This document shows positions 47,945 to 57,577 of a DNA stretch of 64,000 nucleotides, piece by piece (within the stretch, counting starts at the first letter, position 1; each line of letters opens with the position of its first letter). This DNA is from an uncultured Nocardioidaceae bacterium (lineage in GTDB: Bacteria; Actinomycetota; Actinomycetes; Propionibacteriales; Nocardioidaceae), in contig CADCUJ010000010.1 in NCBI GenBank assembly GCA_902805855.1, positions 62,001 to 126,000 of the forward strand. The letters are read 5' to 3'. Both the position numbers and the translations under genes were made by a program. The notes below the pieces were generated by a model. That model saw only the letters and a list, made by a program, of their open reading frames with translations. It was not told the origin of the DNA and ran no database searches.

Positions 47945-49727
47945 GCGCGTGGCCGGTCCCGGGACCCCACCCGCTGCCCGACCCCGTCGGTCGCTGCGCG
48001 GGACGTCCCTGGTCCGGCTCCGGGTCAGCTTCGTGATCCTCGCGATGGTCGTCTCCGTCTTCGGTGCCCGGCTCTTCCAGCTGCAGGGGATCGACGCACA
48101 GGCGTACGCCGCCAGGGCGGAGGCCGCAGGTCTGGTCACCCTGGAGCTGCCCGCCACCCGGGGAGCGATCACCGACCGCAACGGGACACCGCTGGCTGAG
48201 TCCGTGGACGGTCTGATGGTCGTGGCCGACCCGACCAAGACCCGCGAAGATGCCGGCGCCATCGCCGAGCTGCTCGCCGCGCGGCTCGACGTCGACTACT
48301 TCGACATCCTGGAGCGGCTTCGCAAGCCGAACACCCAGTTCCAGTACATCGCGCGCCGGGTCCCGTCCACGACGGCGCGCGCCGTCGTCGAGACGATCGA
48401 GGCCCGCGGGTTCCAGGGCATCGACGTACGCCGCGACCCGGTGCGGGACTACCCCGCCAACGACGTGGCCGCGAACATCATGGGTTTCATGGGCTCCGAG
48501 GGCCAGCCGATGGACGGCTTCGAGCTGCTCTTCGACGACGTACTCGCCGGCAAGGACGGCTCCGCGACCTACGAGCAGGGTGGTGGCAACCGCATCCCGC
48601 TGGGCGACAACAGCACGGTGCCCCCGGTGAGCGGCCAGGACCTTCGGCTCACGATCGACCGCGACGTGCAGTGGTACACGCAGCGGGTGGTGCGCCAGGC
48701 GGTGCAGGCATCCGGCGGGGAGTCCGGCGCCGCCGTGGTGATGGACACCCAGACCGGCGAGCTGCTGGCACTGGCCGACCACCCGACGTTCGACGCCAAC
48801 AACCCGTTGGCGTCCCCGGAGGAGGACCTCGGCGCCCGTTCCCTGTTCGACGTCTACGAGCCTGGGTCGGTCGAGAAGGTACTCACCGCATCGTCGCTGC
48901 TGGATGCGGGCCTGGTGACTCCGCGCACCCGGATCACGGTGCCCAACCAGATACGGCGCCAGGACCGCGTCATCGGGGACTACTGGGACCACGGCCGACT
49001 CCGGCTCACCCTGACCGGGGTGCTCGCCAAGTCCTCCAACATCGGCACGGTGCTCGCAGCCGACGAGCTCACCCCGCGGCGGATGCACCACTACCTCAGC
49101 AGCTACGGCCTCGGTGCCAAGTCCGGAGTCGGCTTCGCCGGTTAGGCCCCGGGACTGCTGCCCGCGTGGGAGACCTGGCAGCAGATCAACCAGGACACCA
49201 TCGCCTTCGGACAAGGGGTGTCGGTGACCGCGCTCCAGATGGCTGCGGCGGTCAACGCGATCGCCAACGGTGGGGTCTACGTCTCACCCAGCCTGGTCAA
49301 GGGGTCGGCCACGACGGCCTACGGGCAGACTGTCGGCAGCGACGTCGCCACCTCGCGCCGGGTGATCAGCCGGAAAGCGGCCCGGCAGACCGCGGAGATG
49401 ATGGAGGCGGTGACCGACCCCCAGGAGGGCACCGCTCCGGCTGCGGCCATCGAGGGCTACCGGGTCGCCGGCAAGACCGGGACAGCGCAACGAGTGGGGG
49501 AGGACGGCATCGGCTACGACGGCACCTTCACGGTCTCCTTCGCCGGCTTCGCCCCCGCCGATGACCCGCGGTTCCTCGTCTACGTCGTCGTGCACGACCC
49601 GAAGAACGGCGGCGGAGGCGGCACCGTCGGAGGACCGGCCTTCCACAAGATCATGACCTACCTGCTGCGGAAGTACGCCGTACCGCCGACCGGCGCGAAG
49701 GCACCCGACAACCCCCTGGAATGGTGA
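47937..49727 (+). pseudogene. ftsI: Penicillin-binding protein FtsI, interrupted by an in-frame amber codon
   Basis: The septal transpeptidase gene, apparently one continuous reading frame of 597 codons except for TAG at 49143-49145 (codon 403). The N-terminus has the membrane helix (FVILAMVVSVFGARLFQLQ) and the dimerisation domain. The active-site Ser311 is in EPGSVEKV and the SxN motif is AKSSN (Ser366). The third motif, AGKTGTAQR (Lys513), comes after the TAG. The context GFAG-TAG-APGLLP suggests a single G-to-T change from GAG (Glu). Both halves retain normal codon use and no frameshift, so a sequencing error, a recent mutation or read-through are all possible. Without the second half the enzyme cannot work. 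Confidence 0.85.
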
Positions 49728-49746
49728 GCGCGGGTACCCTTCCGGC

Positions 49747-51288
49747 GTGTCGGACGTGATGGCTCCGCGGCCGAGCGCTCCCGCTGAGACGCCGCTGGGC
49801 GCGCTGACCGCATGGATCGGGGAACGTCTCGTCGAGGTGCTCCTCCCGGCGGACGACCAGGTCATCACCGGGGTCTCACTCAGCTCGCAGCGCATCCATG
49901 CTGGGGACCTGTACGCAGCGTTGCCCGGTGCCCGCGTGCACGGCGCAAAGTTCGTCGAGACTGCGCTGGCCTCGGGGGCGGTCGCCGTCCTCACCGACCG
50001 AGAGGGCGCAGCGATCTGCACCGGCCTGGAGGCCACCGTGCTCGTCGTCGAGGAACCGCGGACGATCCTCGGCGCCCTCGCGGCGCGGATCTACGGCGAG
50101 CCGGCCGACGCCCTGCGACTGGTCGCTGTCACCGGCACCCAGGGCAAGACCACCAGCACCAGGCTCGCCGAGGGCGCTCTGCTGGCAGGCGGGATCCCGG
50201 CGGCGGTGGTCGGGACGGTCGGCACCCGGATCGCCGGCGCCGAGGTCGGCTCGTCGCTGACCACCCCGGAGGCACCGGACCTGCACGCGCTGTTCGCGGT
50301 GATGCGCGAGCGAGGGGTGCAGGGCTGCGCCATGGAGGTCTCCAGCCACGCCTTGGTGATGGGACGTGTCGACGGCGTCGTGTTCGACGTGGCGGCCTTC
50401 ACCAACCTCGGCCGGGACCACCTGGACTTCCACGCCGACCTCGAGGACTACTTCGCCGCGAAGGCATCGCTGTTCACCCCGGAGCGCGCGCGACTGGGTC
50501 TGGTCAACGTCGACGACCCCTATGGCCGGCGGCTCCTGGCCGAACCCGGCATCCCGATGCGGACCTGGTCGGCAACCGGTGCCGACGCGGACTGGGCGGC
50601 CCTCGATGTCACCACCACCTCTGCCGGCTCGCGCTTCACCGTCCGGACACCCACCGGGTCCACGATCCCCGCAACGGTGCCGATCCCAGGTGGCTTCAAC
50701 GTCGCCAACGCACTGGTTGCCATCGCGGCGATGGCCGAGGCCGGCTTCGAGGCCACGGTCGTGGCCGAGGGCATCGCCTCCTCCTCGGGAGTGCCGGGGC
50801 GGCTGGAACCGGTGGCCGCAGGACAAGACTTCCTCGCCGTGGTCGACTACGCGCACAAGCCGGACGCGGTGGCCGCCGCCCTGAACGCCCTCGCGGCCCA
50901 GACCGACGGGCGCCTGATCGTGGTGATCGGGGCAGGTGGTGACCGCGATCCCGGCAAGCGCGAGGTGATGGGCGCGATCGCGGCCCGGCTCGCCGACATT
51001 CTCATCGTCACCGACGACAACCCCCGGACCGAGAACCCCGCCGCGATCCGTGCCGCGATCCTCGCCGGTGCCGAGAAGGTCGAGGAGGACGAGCGGGCGC
51101 AGACCCACGAGTCCGGCGACCGACGCGGAGCCGTGCGGCTCGCCGTCTCCCTCGCCGGCAGAGGCGACACCGTCGTCGTTGCCGGCAAGGGGCACGAGAC
51201 CGGGCAGGAGGTGCACGGGAAGGTCTACCCCTTCGACGACCGGGAAGTGCTCCTTCAGGCGCTGGACGAGGTGGTGGGGGCACGATGA
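49747..51288 (+). CDS. murE: UDP-N-acetylmuramoyl-L-alanyl-D-glutamate ligase MurE
   Basis: A 513-residue Mur ligase from GTG 49747 that adds the third residue to the peptidoglycan stem. The ATP loop is VTGTQGKTTSTRLAEGAL. The substrate region includes SSLTTPEAPDLHALF and AMEVSSHALVMGRVDG. The motif DNPR in VTDDNPRTENP marks diaminopimelate as the added amino acid; whether the meso or LL isomer is used is not decidable from this. It lies 19 bp after ftsI and overlaps murF by 4 bp (ATGA). Confidence 0.95.
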   Translation: MSDVMAPRPSAPAETPLGALTAWIGERLVEVLLPADDQVITGVSLSSQRIHAGDLYAALPGARVHGAKFVETALASGAVAVLTDREGAAICTGLEATVLVVEEPRTILGALAARIYGEPADALRLVAVTGTQGKTTSTRLAEGALLAGGIPAAVVGTVGTRIAGAEVGSSLTTPEAPDLHALFAVMRERGVQGCAMEVSSHALVMGRVDGVVFDVAAFTNLGRDHLDFHADLEDYFAAKASLFTPERARLGLVNVDDPYGRRLLAEPGIPMRTWSATGADADWAALDVTTTSAGSRFTVRTPTGSTIPATVPIPGGFNVANALVAIAAMAEAGFEATVVAEGIASSSGVPGRLEPVAAGQDFLAVVDYAHKPDAVAAALNALAAQTDGRLIVVIGAGGDRDPGKREVMGAIAARLADILIVTDDNPRTENPAAIRAAILAGAEKVEEDERAQTHESGDRRGAVRLAVSLAGRGDTVVVAGKGHETGQEVHGKVYPFDDREVLLQALDEVVGAR

Positions 51289-52694
51289 TCGCGATGTCGC
51301 TCCCGGAGATCGCCGAGGCCGTCGACGGCGTCGTGCACGACGACGGCGCGGGGGCCGTGGTCACCGGCGCGGCGTTCGCGGACAGCCGGGTCGCCGAGCT
51401 CGGTGGCTTGTTCGTCGCGTTCGTCGGCGAGCAGGTCGATGGGCACGACTTCGCTCGAGCAGCAGTCGACGCGGGGGCGGCAGCAGTGCTCGGCAGTCGT
51501 CGGCTCGGTCTGCCGATGGTGGTCGTCGAGGACCCGGTCGTGGCGCTCGGGAGGCTGGCGCACCGTGTGCTCAGCCGCCTGCCGGGGCTGACCGTGGTCG
51601 CGCTGACCGGGTCGCAGGGCAAGACCGGTACCAAGGACCTGCTCACCCATGTGCTGTCCGAGGCAGCCAGCACGGTCGCCACGCCGGGATCGCTGAACAA
51701 CGAGATCGGCTTGCCGCTCACCGTCCTCCGCGTCGACCAGGAGACCCGGTACCTGGTCCTCGAGATGGGCAGCCGGGGAGTCGGCCACCTGCGCTACCTG
51801 TGCGACATCGCCCCGCCGGACGTCTCGCTGGTCCTCAACGTCGGGAAGGCCCACATCGGCGAGTTCGGCAGCCAGGCCGAGATCGCCCTCGCCAAGGGTG
51901 AGATCGTCGAGGCGCTGTCCTCGGAGGGAACAGCGGTCCTCAACGCCGACGACGCGCTGGTCGCGAGGATGGCGGAGCGCACCTCAGCCCGCGTGGTCAG
52001 GTTCGGCGAGAGCGAGCTGGCCGACGTGCGCATCTCGAACCTGCGCACGGACCAGCTCGGCCGGCCTTCCTTCGACCTGAGCCTTGCCGGGGACAGCCAC
52101 CCGGTCACACTGGCCCTGCTCGGTGAGCACCAGGCGGGCAACGCAGCCGCGGCGGCGGCGGTGGCCACGGCCGTCGGGATGCCGCTGGCGCAGGTCGCCG
52201 CAGCGCTGGGCCGAGCGAGCGCGAGGTCCCGGTGGCGGATGGAGCTGCACGAGCTGGACAACGGCGTCACGGTCGTCAACGACGCCTACAACGCGAACCC
52301 GGACTCGATGCGCGCGGCGCTGAAGACGCTGGCGGCGATGGGCCGGGGAGGCGACCGGGCGCGGCGCACGGTCGCGGTGCTGGGTGAGATGCGCGAGCTG
52401 GGCGCGTCGAGCCCCGACGAGCACGACGCCGTTGGCAGACTGGCGGTGCGCCTGGACGTCAACCAGCTCCTCGTCGTGGGAGAGGCCGCTCGGCCGATCC
52501 ACCTGGGCGCATGCCGCGAGGGCTCGTCGGCGGAGGAGTCGGTGTTCGTGAGCGACAACGAGCAGGCGCTCGGCTGGCTCGAGGAGAACCTCGCGGCCGG
52601 AGACATCGTCTTGTTCAAGGCCTCGCGCGCCGCAGAGCTGGAGAAGCTCGCGCACGCGGTGATCGACCAGGCGTCCACGAAGAGGGACCGATGA
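51285..52694 (+). CDS. murF: UDP-N-acetylmuramoyl-tripeptide--D-alanyl-D-alanine ligase MurF
   Basis: A 469-residue Mur ligase that adds D-Ala-D-Ala to complete the pentapeptide. The N-terminal domain begins [15 protein letters not shown]. The ATP-binding loop is [18 protein letters not shown], followed by [17 protein letters not shown] and [11 protein letters not shown], both characteristic of MurF. The C-terminal domain has [16 protein letters not shown]. Start and stop overlap neighbours (4 bp each with murE and mraY), so the genes are translationally coupled. Confidence 0.95.
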   Translation: MIAMSLPEIAEAVDGVVHDDGAGAVVTGAAFADSRVAELGGLFVAFVGEQVDGHDFARAAVDAGAAAVLGSRRLGLPMVVVEDPVVALGRLAHRVLSRLPGLTVVALTGSQGKTGTKDLLTHVLSEAASTVATPGSLNNEIGLPLTVLRVDQETRYLVLEMGSRGVGHLRYLCDIAPPDVSLVLNVGKAHIGEFGSQAEIALAKGEIVEALSSEGTAVLNADDALVARMAERTSARVVRFGESELADVRISNLRTDQLGRPSFDLSLAGDSHPVTLALLGEHQAGNAAAAAAVATAVGMPLAQVAAALGRASARSRWRMELHELDNGVTVVNDAYNANPDSMRAALKTLAAMGRGGDRARRTVAVLGEMRELGASSPDEHDAVGRLAVRLDVNQLLVVGEAARPIHLGACREGSSAEESVFVSDNEQALGWLEENLAAGDIVLFKASRAAELEKLAHAVIDQASTKRDR

Positions 52695-53761
52695 GAGCGA
52701 TCCTTCTCGGCGGCGGGCTGGCGCTGCTGTTCACCCTCCTCGGCACGCGGGTCGCGATCCAGGTCCTGGTTGCCAAGGGCTACGGGCAGCTCATCCGGGA
52801 CGACGGGCCGACCACCCACCACACCAAGCGGGGGACCCCGACCATGGGCGGGCTGGTGATCATCCTCTCGGTGGTGTTCGCCTACTTCGCTGCGAAGCTG
52901 ATCACCCAGGACGCGCCTTCCGCCTCTGCGCTGCTGCTGCTGTTCTTGTTCGTCGGGCTCGGCACGGTGGGCTTCCTCGACGACTACATCAAGATCGCCA
53001 AGCAGCGTTCACTGGGCCTGCGCAGCAAGGCGAAGATCATCGGTCAGATCGTGGTGGCCGTCGTGTTCGGCTACCTGGCGCTGTCCCCGGTGCTGGCTGA
53101 CGAACGCGGTCAGACCCCTGCCTCCCAGAAGATCTCCTTCATCCGAGAACTGGACGCGTTCACCTTGCCGGTGATCTTGGCGATCGCCTTCATGTTGGTG
53201 ATGATCGCCGGCACCAGCAACGGGGTGAACCTCACCGACGGGCTCGACGGGTTGGCGACCGGAACCTCCACGATGGTCTTCGGCGCCTATACGTTGGTGA
53301 ACATCTGGCAGAACAACCAGTCCTGCTCGTTCTCGCAGGGCCCCAAGTGCTATGAGGTGCGCGACCCGCTCGACCTCGCCGTCATCGCCGCCGCGCTCAC
53401 CGGAGCGTGCTTCGGGTTCTTGTGGTGGAACGCCTCGCCGGCGAAGATCTTCATGGGCGACACCGGCTCGCTCTCGCTGGGAGGGGTGCTCGCGGGCTTC
53501 GCGATCCTGACCAGGACCGAGCTCCTGCTGCTGATCATCGGCGGCCTGTTCGTCGTGATCACGCTCTCGGTGATCGTCCAGGTCGGATTCTTCAAGGTCA
53601 CCAAGGGCAAGCGGCTGTTCCGGATGGCGCCGCTGCAGCACCACTTCGAGCTCGTGGGCTGGGCCGAGGTGACCATCGTGATCCGGTTCTGGATCATCTG
53701 CGGGCTCAGCGTCGCGGCCGGGCTCGGCGTCTTCTACGCGGAGTGGGTCGCGGGAGCGTGA
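52691..53761 (+). CDS. mraY: Phospho-N-acetylmuramoyl-pentapeptide transferase MraY
   Basis: A 356-residue, ~10-helix membrane enzyme that makes lipid I from UDP-MurNAc-pentapeptide and undecaprenyl phosphate. Conserved loops are [38 protein letters not shown] (catalytic Asp-Asp, Mg2+), [14 protein letters not shown] and [12 protein letters not shown], with [15 protein letters not shown] near the C-terminus. A short Cys-containing loop ([12 protein letters not shown]) between helices could form a disulfide. It is coupled to murF and murD by short overlaps. Confidence 0.96.
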   Translation: MRAILLGGGLALLFTLLGTRVAIQVLVAKGYGQLIRDDGPTTHHTKRGTPTMGGLVIILSVVFAYFAAKLITQDAPSASALLLLFLFVGLGTVGFLDDYIKIAKQRSLGLRSKAKIIGQIVVAVVFGYLALSPVLADERGQTPASQKISFIRELDAFTLPVILAIAFMLVMIAGTSNGVNLTDGLDGLATGTSTMVFGAYTLVNIWQNNQSCSFSQGPKCYEVRDPLDLAVIAAALTGACFGFLWWNASPAKIFMGDTGSLSLGGVLAGFAILTRTELLLLIIGGLFVVITLSVIVQVGFFKVTKGKRLFRMAPLQHHFELVGWAEVTIVIRFWIICGLSVAAGLGVFYAEWVAGA

Positions 53762-55203
53762 GCACACGGCTCGAGAGTCTCCGCAGGCACGACTCTTGGC
53801 AGGGTGTGCACGCCGTGGTCGCAGGGCTGGGGGTCTCCGGGTTCGCCGCAGCCGACAACCTGACCCACATCGGTGCCCAAGTCACCGTGCTCGACGAGTC
53901 GGACGCCGGTGACCGGTCGGAGAAGGCAACCCTGCTGGAGATTCTCGGGGCGCAGGTTCGCCTCGGGCCGGGGGCGACGGCGCGGCTACCCGACGCCGCC
54001 GACGTGGTGGTCACCTCACCGGGATGGCCACCCTCGACACCTCTGCTGTCTCAGGCCGTTGCAGCAGGCGTTCCGGTATGGGGCGAGGTGGAGCTCGCCT
54101 GGCGGCTGCGTGACCCGGAGCAGCCCGCGCCCTGGCTCGCAGTCACCGGCACGAATGGCAAGACCACGACGGTGCAGATGCTCGAGGCGATCCTCCGGGC
54201 GCAGGGCTTGCGCAGCGTCGCGGCCGGAAACGTGGGCCTGCCGCTGGTCGAGGCCGTGATGGATCCGACGCCGTACGACGTCCTCGCCGTCGAGCTGTCC
54301 AGCTTCCAGCTCCACTACACCGCCTCGGTGGCCGCGGAATCCGCGGTCGTGCTCAACATCGCCGAGGACCACCTCGACTGGTACGCCACGCTCGAGGACT
54401 ACGCCGCGGACAAGGGGCGTGTCTACGAGCGGGTGCAGCGCGCCTGCGTCTACAACGTGGCCGACCCGCGGACCGAGCAGATGGTCCGCGACGCCGAGGT
54501 GAGCGAGGGGGCGCGCGCGATCGGGTTCACCCTGGACACCCCGATGGTCGGGATGCTCGGTGTGGTGGACGGCGTCCTCGCCGACCGTGCGTTCATCGAG
54601 CAGCGGCAAGACAGCGCCGCGGAGCTGTGCGCGGTCACCGACCTCTTCTCGGCCGCCCCGCACATGGTCTCCAACGCCCTCGCCGCGGCCGCCCTCGCCC
54701 GTGCCCACGGCGTGTCCACCAGCGCCGTTCGCGACGGGCTCACCTCCTTCGTCCCCGACGGCCATCGCAACGCCGACCTCGGCGACGTCGAAGGGATCCG
54801 CTACGTCGACGACTCGAAGGCCACCAACCCCCATGCAGCACTGTCGTCGCTGCAGGGCTACGAGTCGGTCGTGTGGATCGCCGGAGGGCTCGCCAAAGGC
54901 GCCACGTTCGACGACCTGGTCCGCGTCGCGCGCGGACGGTTGCGGGGCGTGGTGCTGCTCGGCCAGGACCGGGCGGTGATCGCCGCCGCGCTTTCGCGAC
55001 ACGCCCCTGATGTGCCGGTGATCGACGTGGGTGGCAGCCAGACTGCTGTCATGGACCGCGTGGTCGGGGCGGCTGCCGACCTGGCCGAGCCCGGGGACAC
55101 CGTGCTGCTCGCTCCTGGCTGCGCGTCCATGGACATGTTCGCGAACTACGGTGCGCGCGGCGACGCGTTCGCGGAGTCCGTTCGCCGGCTGAGCGGGCGG
55201 TGA
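53758..55203 (+). CDS. murD: UDP-N-acetylmuramoyl-L-alanine--D-glutamate ligase MurD
   Basis: A 481-residue Mur ligase from GTG 53758, overlapping the mraY stop by 4 bp. It adds D-glutamate to UDP-MurNAc-L-Ala. The Rossmann-like N-terminus is [17 protein letters not shown]. The ATP loop is [18 protein letters not shown], and [15 protein letters not shown] and [20 protein letters not shown] follow the MurD pattern (with the carbamylated Lys position). The C-terminal domain has [17 protein letters not shown]. The reading-frame length agrees with other actinobacterial MurD proteins. Confidence 0.95.
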   Translation: MSTRLESLRRHDSWQGVHAVVAGLGVSGFAAADNLTHIGAQVTVLDESDAGDRSEKATLLEILGAQVRLGPGATARLPDAADVVVTSPGWPPSTPLLSQAVAAGVPVWGEVELAWRLRDPEQPAPWLAVTGTNGKTTTVQMLEAILRAQGLRSVAAGNVGLPLVEAVMDPTPYDVLAVELSSFQLHYTASVAAESAVVLNIAEDHLDWYATLEDYAADKGRVYERVQRACVYNVADPRTEQMVRDAEVSEGARAIGFTLDTPMVGMLGVVDGVLADRAFIEQRQDSAAELCAVTDLFSAAPHMVSNALAAAALARAHGVSTSAVRDGLTSFVPDGHRNADLGDVEGIRYVDDSKATNPHAALSSLQGYESVVWIAGGLAKGATFDDLVRVARGRLRGVVLLGQDRAVIAAALSRHAPDVPVIDVGGSQTAVMDRVVGAAADLAEPGDTVLLAPGCASMDMFANYGARGDAFAESVRRLSGR

Positions 55204-55231
55204 GTCCCGACAGCGGGCGAGAGGACGGGCC

Positions 55232-56497
55232 GTGACCACCACTGCCGAACAGCAGCGTCGCAGCAACGCTGCCGCCGGATGGGTGGCCTCCCGCAAGCAC
55301 TCGCTCGGGCAGGCACTGGACCGCCCGCTGACCTCGTACTACCTCCTGCTGGGCGCCTCGACGTTGCTGCTGACCATCGGGCTGATGATGGTGCTCAGCG
55401 CGTCGAGCGTGTACTCGTTCAAGGTCCACGGCAGCAGCTACCACGTCTTCCTCAAACAGCTGATGTGGGTGGGACTCGCGCTGCCCGTGGCCTTCATCGC
55501 CTCGCGGATGCCCGGACGTGTGCTGCGCTGGCTGGCCTGGCCGGCGTTGATCGTGGCGACCGTCCTGATCGCCCTCACCCAGACCAGCCTCGGCATCCGG
55601 GTCAACGGGAACACCAACTGGCTCGCGCTCGGACCGCTGCAGCTCCAGCCGTCCGAGATCGCCAAGCTCGCGATGGTGCTGTGGTGCGCCGACCTCTACG
55701 CCCGCAAGGAGAAGGTGCTCGACGACTGGAAGCACGCGCTGTTCCCGATGGTGCCGGTCACCGGCCTGATCACCGCGCTGGTCGTCAAGGGTGGTGACCT
55801 GGGCACCGCCCTGGTGCTGTTCGCGATCATCCTCGGGATGCTGTGGGTGGTCGGCGCGCCGGCACGGTTGTTCGTCGGGTCCCTGATGACCGTCGGCGTG
55901 ATCGCGCTCTACCTGGCCAGCACCAGTGCGGAGCGCCGAGAACGGCTGACCAGCTTCGTCGATCCGTTCAACGACTACCAGGACGCCGGGTGGCAGGCCG
56001 CGCACGGGCTCTTCGCCATGTCCAGTGGCGGCTGGTTCGGCAAGGGAATCTCGGCCAGTCAGCAGAAGTGGGGGAGCCTGCCCGAGGCGCACACCGACTT
56101 CATCTTCGCTGTGCTGGGCGAGGAGCTCGGGCTGGTCGGCACCGTGCTGGTGCTGCTGCTGTTCTTGACCATCGCCTACGCCGGCGTGCGGATCGCCGTG
56201 CGCACCGACGACCCCTTCACGCGCTACATGTGCGCGGGGATCACGATCTGGCTGATGTCGCAGATGATGATCAACGTCGGCATGGTGCTGGTGCTGCTGC
56301 CGGTCATCGGCATCCCGCTGCCGCTGGTCTCCTACGGCGGGTCTGCGCTGTTGCCGTCGCTGGTGGCGCTGGGCCTGCTCATCTCCTTCGCCCGGTCCGA
56401 ACCTGGTGCCCAGGCGGCGCTGCGAGCCCGACGCGGGCGCCGGATGGCCGCGGTGACGGCCGGAGGGGGTCTGTCGAGACGGGGAAAGTCGACCTGA
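55232..56497 (+). CDS. ftsW: SEDS glycosyltransferase FtsW
   Basis: A 421-residue SEDS protein from GTG 55232 with about ten helices. It polymerises lipid II into glycan strands at the septum, in complex with FtsI. Family segments include LMMVLSASSVYSFKVHGSSY, FNDYQDAGWQAAHGLFAMSSGGWFG (the loop bearing the catalytic Asp region), EAHTDFIFAVLGEELGLVG and VLLPVIGIPLPLVSYGGSAL. A cytoplasmic N-terminal extension (~30 residues) is typical of actinobacteria. Its stop overlaps the murG start by one base. Its partner ftsI carries an in-frame amber. Confidence 0.95.
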   Translation: MTTTAEQQRRSNAAAGWVASRKHSLGQALDRPLTSYYLLLGASTLLLTIGLMMVLSASSVYSFKVHGSSYHVFLKQLMWVGLALPVAFIASRMPGRVLRWLAWPALIVATVLIALTQTSLGIRVNGNTNWLALGPLQLQPSEIAKLAMVLWCADLYARKEKVLDDWKHALFPMVPVTGLITALVVKGGDLGTALVLFAIILGMLWVVGAPARLFVGSLMTVGVIALYLASTSAERRERLTSFVDPFNDYQDAGWQAAHGLFAMSSGGWFGKGISASQQKWGSLPEAHTDFIFAVLGEELGLVGTVLVLLLFLTIAYAGVRIAVRTDDPFTRYMCAGITIWLMSQMMINVGMVLVLLPVIGIPLPLVSYGGSALLPSLVALGLLISFARSEPGAQAALRARRGRRMAAVTAGGGLSRRGKST

Positions 56498-57576
56498 TGC
56501 GCGTTCTGCTGGCCGGCGGGGGCACGGCGGGACACACCTCGCCGCTGCTGGCCACCGCCGACGCGCTGAGGCGGACAGACCCGTCCATCGGGATCGTCGC
56601 GCTGGGCACCTCCCGGGGGCTGGAGACGAGGGTCGTGCCCGAGGCCGGGTACCCGTTGGAGCTGGTTCCGCCGGTGCCGTTGCCGCGGCGGCCCTCGGTG
56701 GACCTGCTCCGGGTCCCGACACGACTGGGCGGCGCGGTCTCGGCGGCACTGGAGGTGATCGACCGGGTCCGGCCCGACGTCGTGGTCGGCTTCGGCGGGT
56801 ACGTGTCGGTGCCGGCCTACCTCGCCGCTCGCCGCCGCGGGGTGGCGTTGGTCGTCCACGAGCAGAACGCACTTCCCGGCGTGGCGAACCGGCTGGGAGC
56901 ACGGCTGACCCGGCACGTCGCCACCAGCTTCCCGGACACTCCGCTGCCGCATGCGCGGTACGTCGGCCTGCCCATCCGCCGCCTCGTCTCCACCCTGGAC
57001 CGTTCCGCGCAGCGGGTTGCGGCTCGGCTGATGTTCGGGCTGGAGGAGGACCTCCCGACGGTGCTGGTGACCGGCGGTTCCCAGGGCGCCCGTCGCCTGA
57101 ACCAGTCGGTGTCCGCGGCCCAGCCGGCACTCGCCGCGGGCGGTGTCCAGGTGCTGCACGTGCGGGGACCGAACGGGCACGTGGAGGTCTCGCCACTGCC
57201 GGGCCAGCCGAGGTACGTCGTGGTGCCCTACGTCGACCGGATGGATCTCGCCTATGCGGCCGCCGACGTGGTGGTGTGCCGTGCCGGGGCGAGCACGGTC
57301 ACCGAGGTCGCCTCGGTCGGGCTGCCGGCCGTGTTCGTGCCCTTGCCCATCGGCAACGGCGAGCAGGAGCTCAACGCACGACCGGTCGTCGACGCCGGCG
57401 GGGGCCTGCTGGTCCGGGACGCCGCGTTCACACCGCAGTGGGTCGCTGCGACCCTGCCCGACCTGCTCCGGGACACCGAGCGGCTGGCCGCGATGGCGAC
57501 GGCGGCCCAACTCCTGATCCCGAGTGACGCAGACGAGCAGCTCGCGGACCTCGTCCGCGAGGCGGCCGGGGGCTGA
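56497..57576 (+). CDS. murG: UDP-N-acetylglucosamine--undecaprenyl-pyrophosphoryl-MurNAc transferase MurG
   Basis: A 359-residue GT-B glycosyltransferase that converts lipid I to lipid II on the cytoplasmic membrane face. The N-terminal glycine loop is LLAGGGTAGHTSPLLATADA. VVGFGGYVSVPAYLAARR and VVHEQNALPGVANRLGAR form the acceptor site. LVTGGSQGARRLNQSV and CRAGASTVTEVASVGLPAVFV bind UDP-GlcNAc. The start ATG shares one base with the ftsW stop, and murC begins 1 bp after its stop. Confidence 0.95.
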   Translation: MRVLLAGGGTAGHTSPLLATADALRRTDPSIGIVALGTSRGLETRVVPEAGYPLELVPPVPLPRRPSVDLLRVPTRLGGAVSAALEVIDRVRPDVVVGFGGYVSVPAYLAARRRGVALVVHEQNALPGVANRLGARLTRHVATSFPDTPLPHARYVGLPIRRLVSTLDRSAQRVAARLMFGLEEDLPTVLVTGGSQGARRLNQSVSAAQPALAAGGVQVLHVRGPNGHVEVSPLPGQPRYVVVPYVDRMDLAYAAADVVVCRAGASTVTEVASVGLPAVFVPLPIGNGEQELNARPVVDAGGGLLVRDAAFTPQWVAATLPDLLRDTERLAAMATAAQLLIPSDADEQLADLVREAAGG

Positions 57577-57577
57577 G

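Noticed and set aside
49221-49727. Separate gene encoding the C-terminal half of FtsI
   Set aside because: Begins in the middle of the transpeptidase domain in the same frame as the upstream part, with no ribosome-binding site of note; treated as one interrupted gene.
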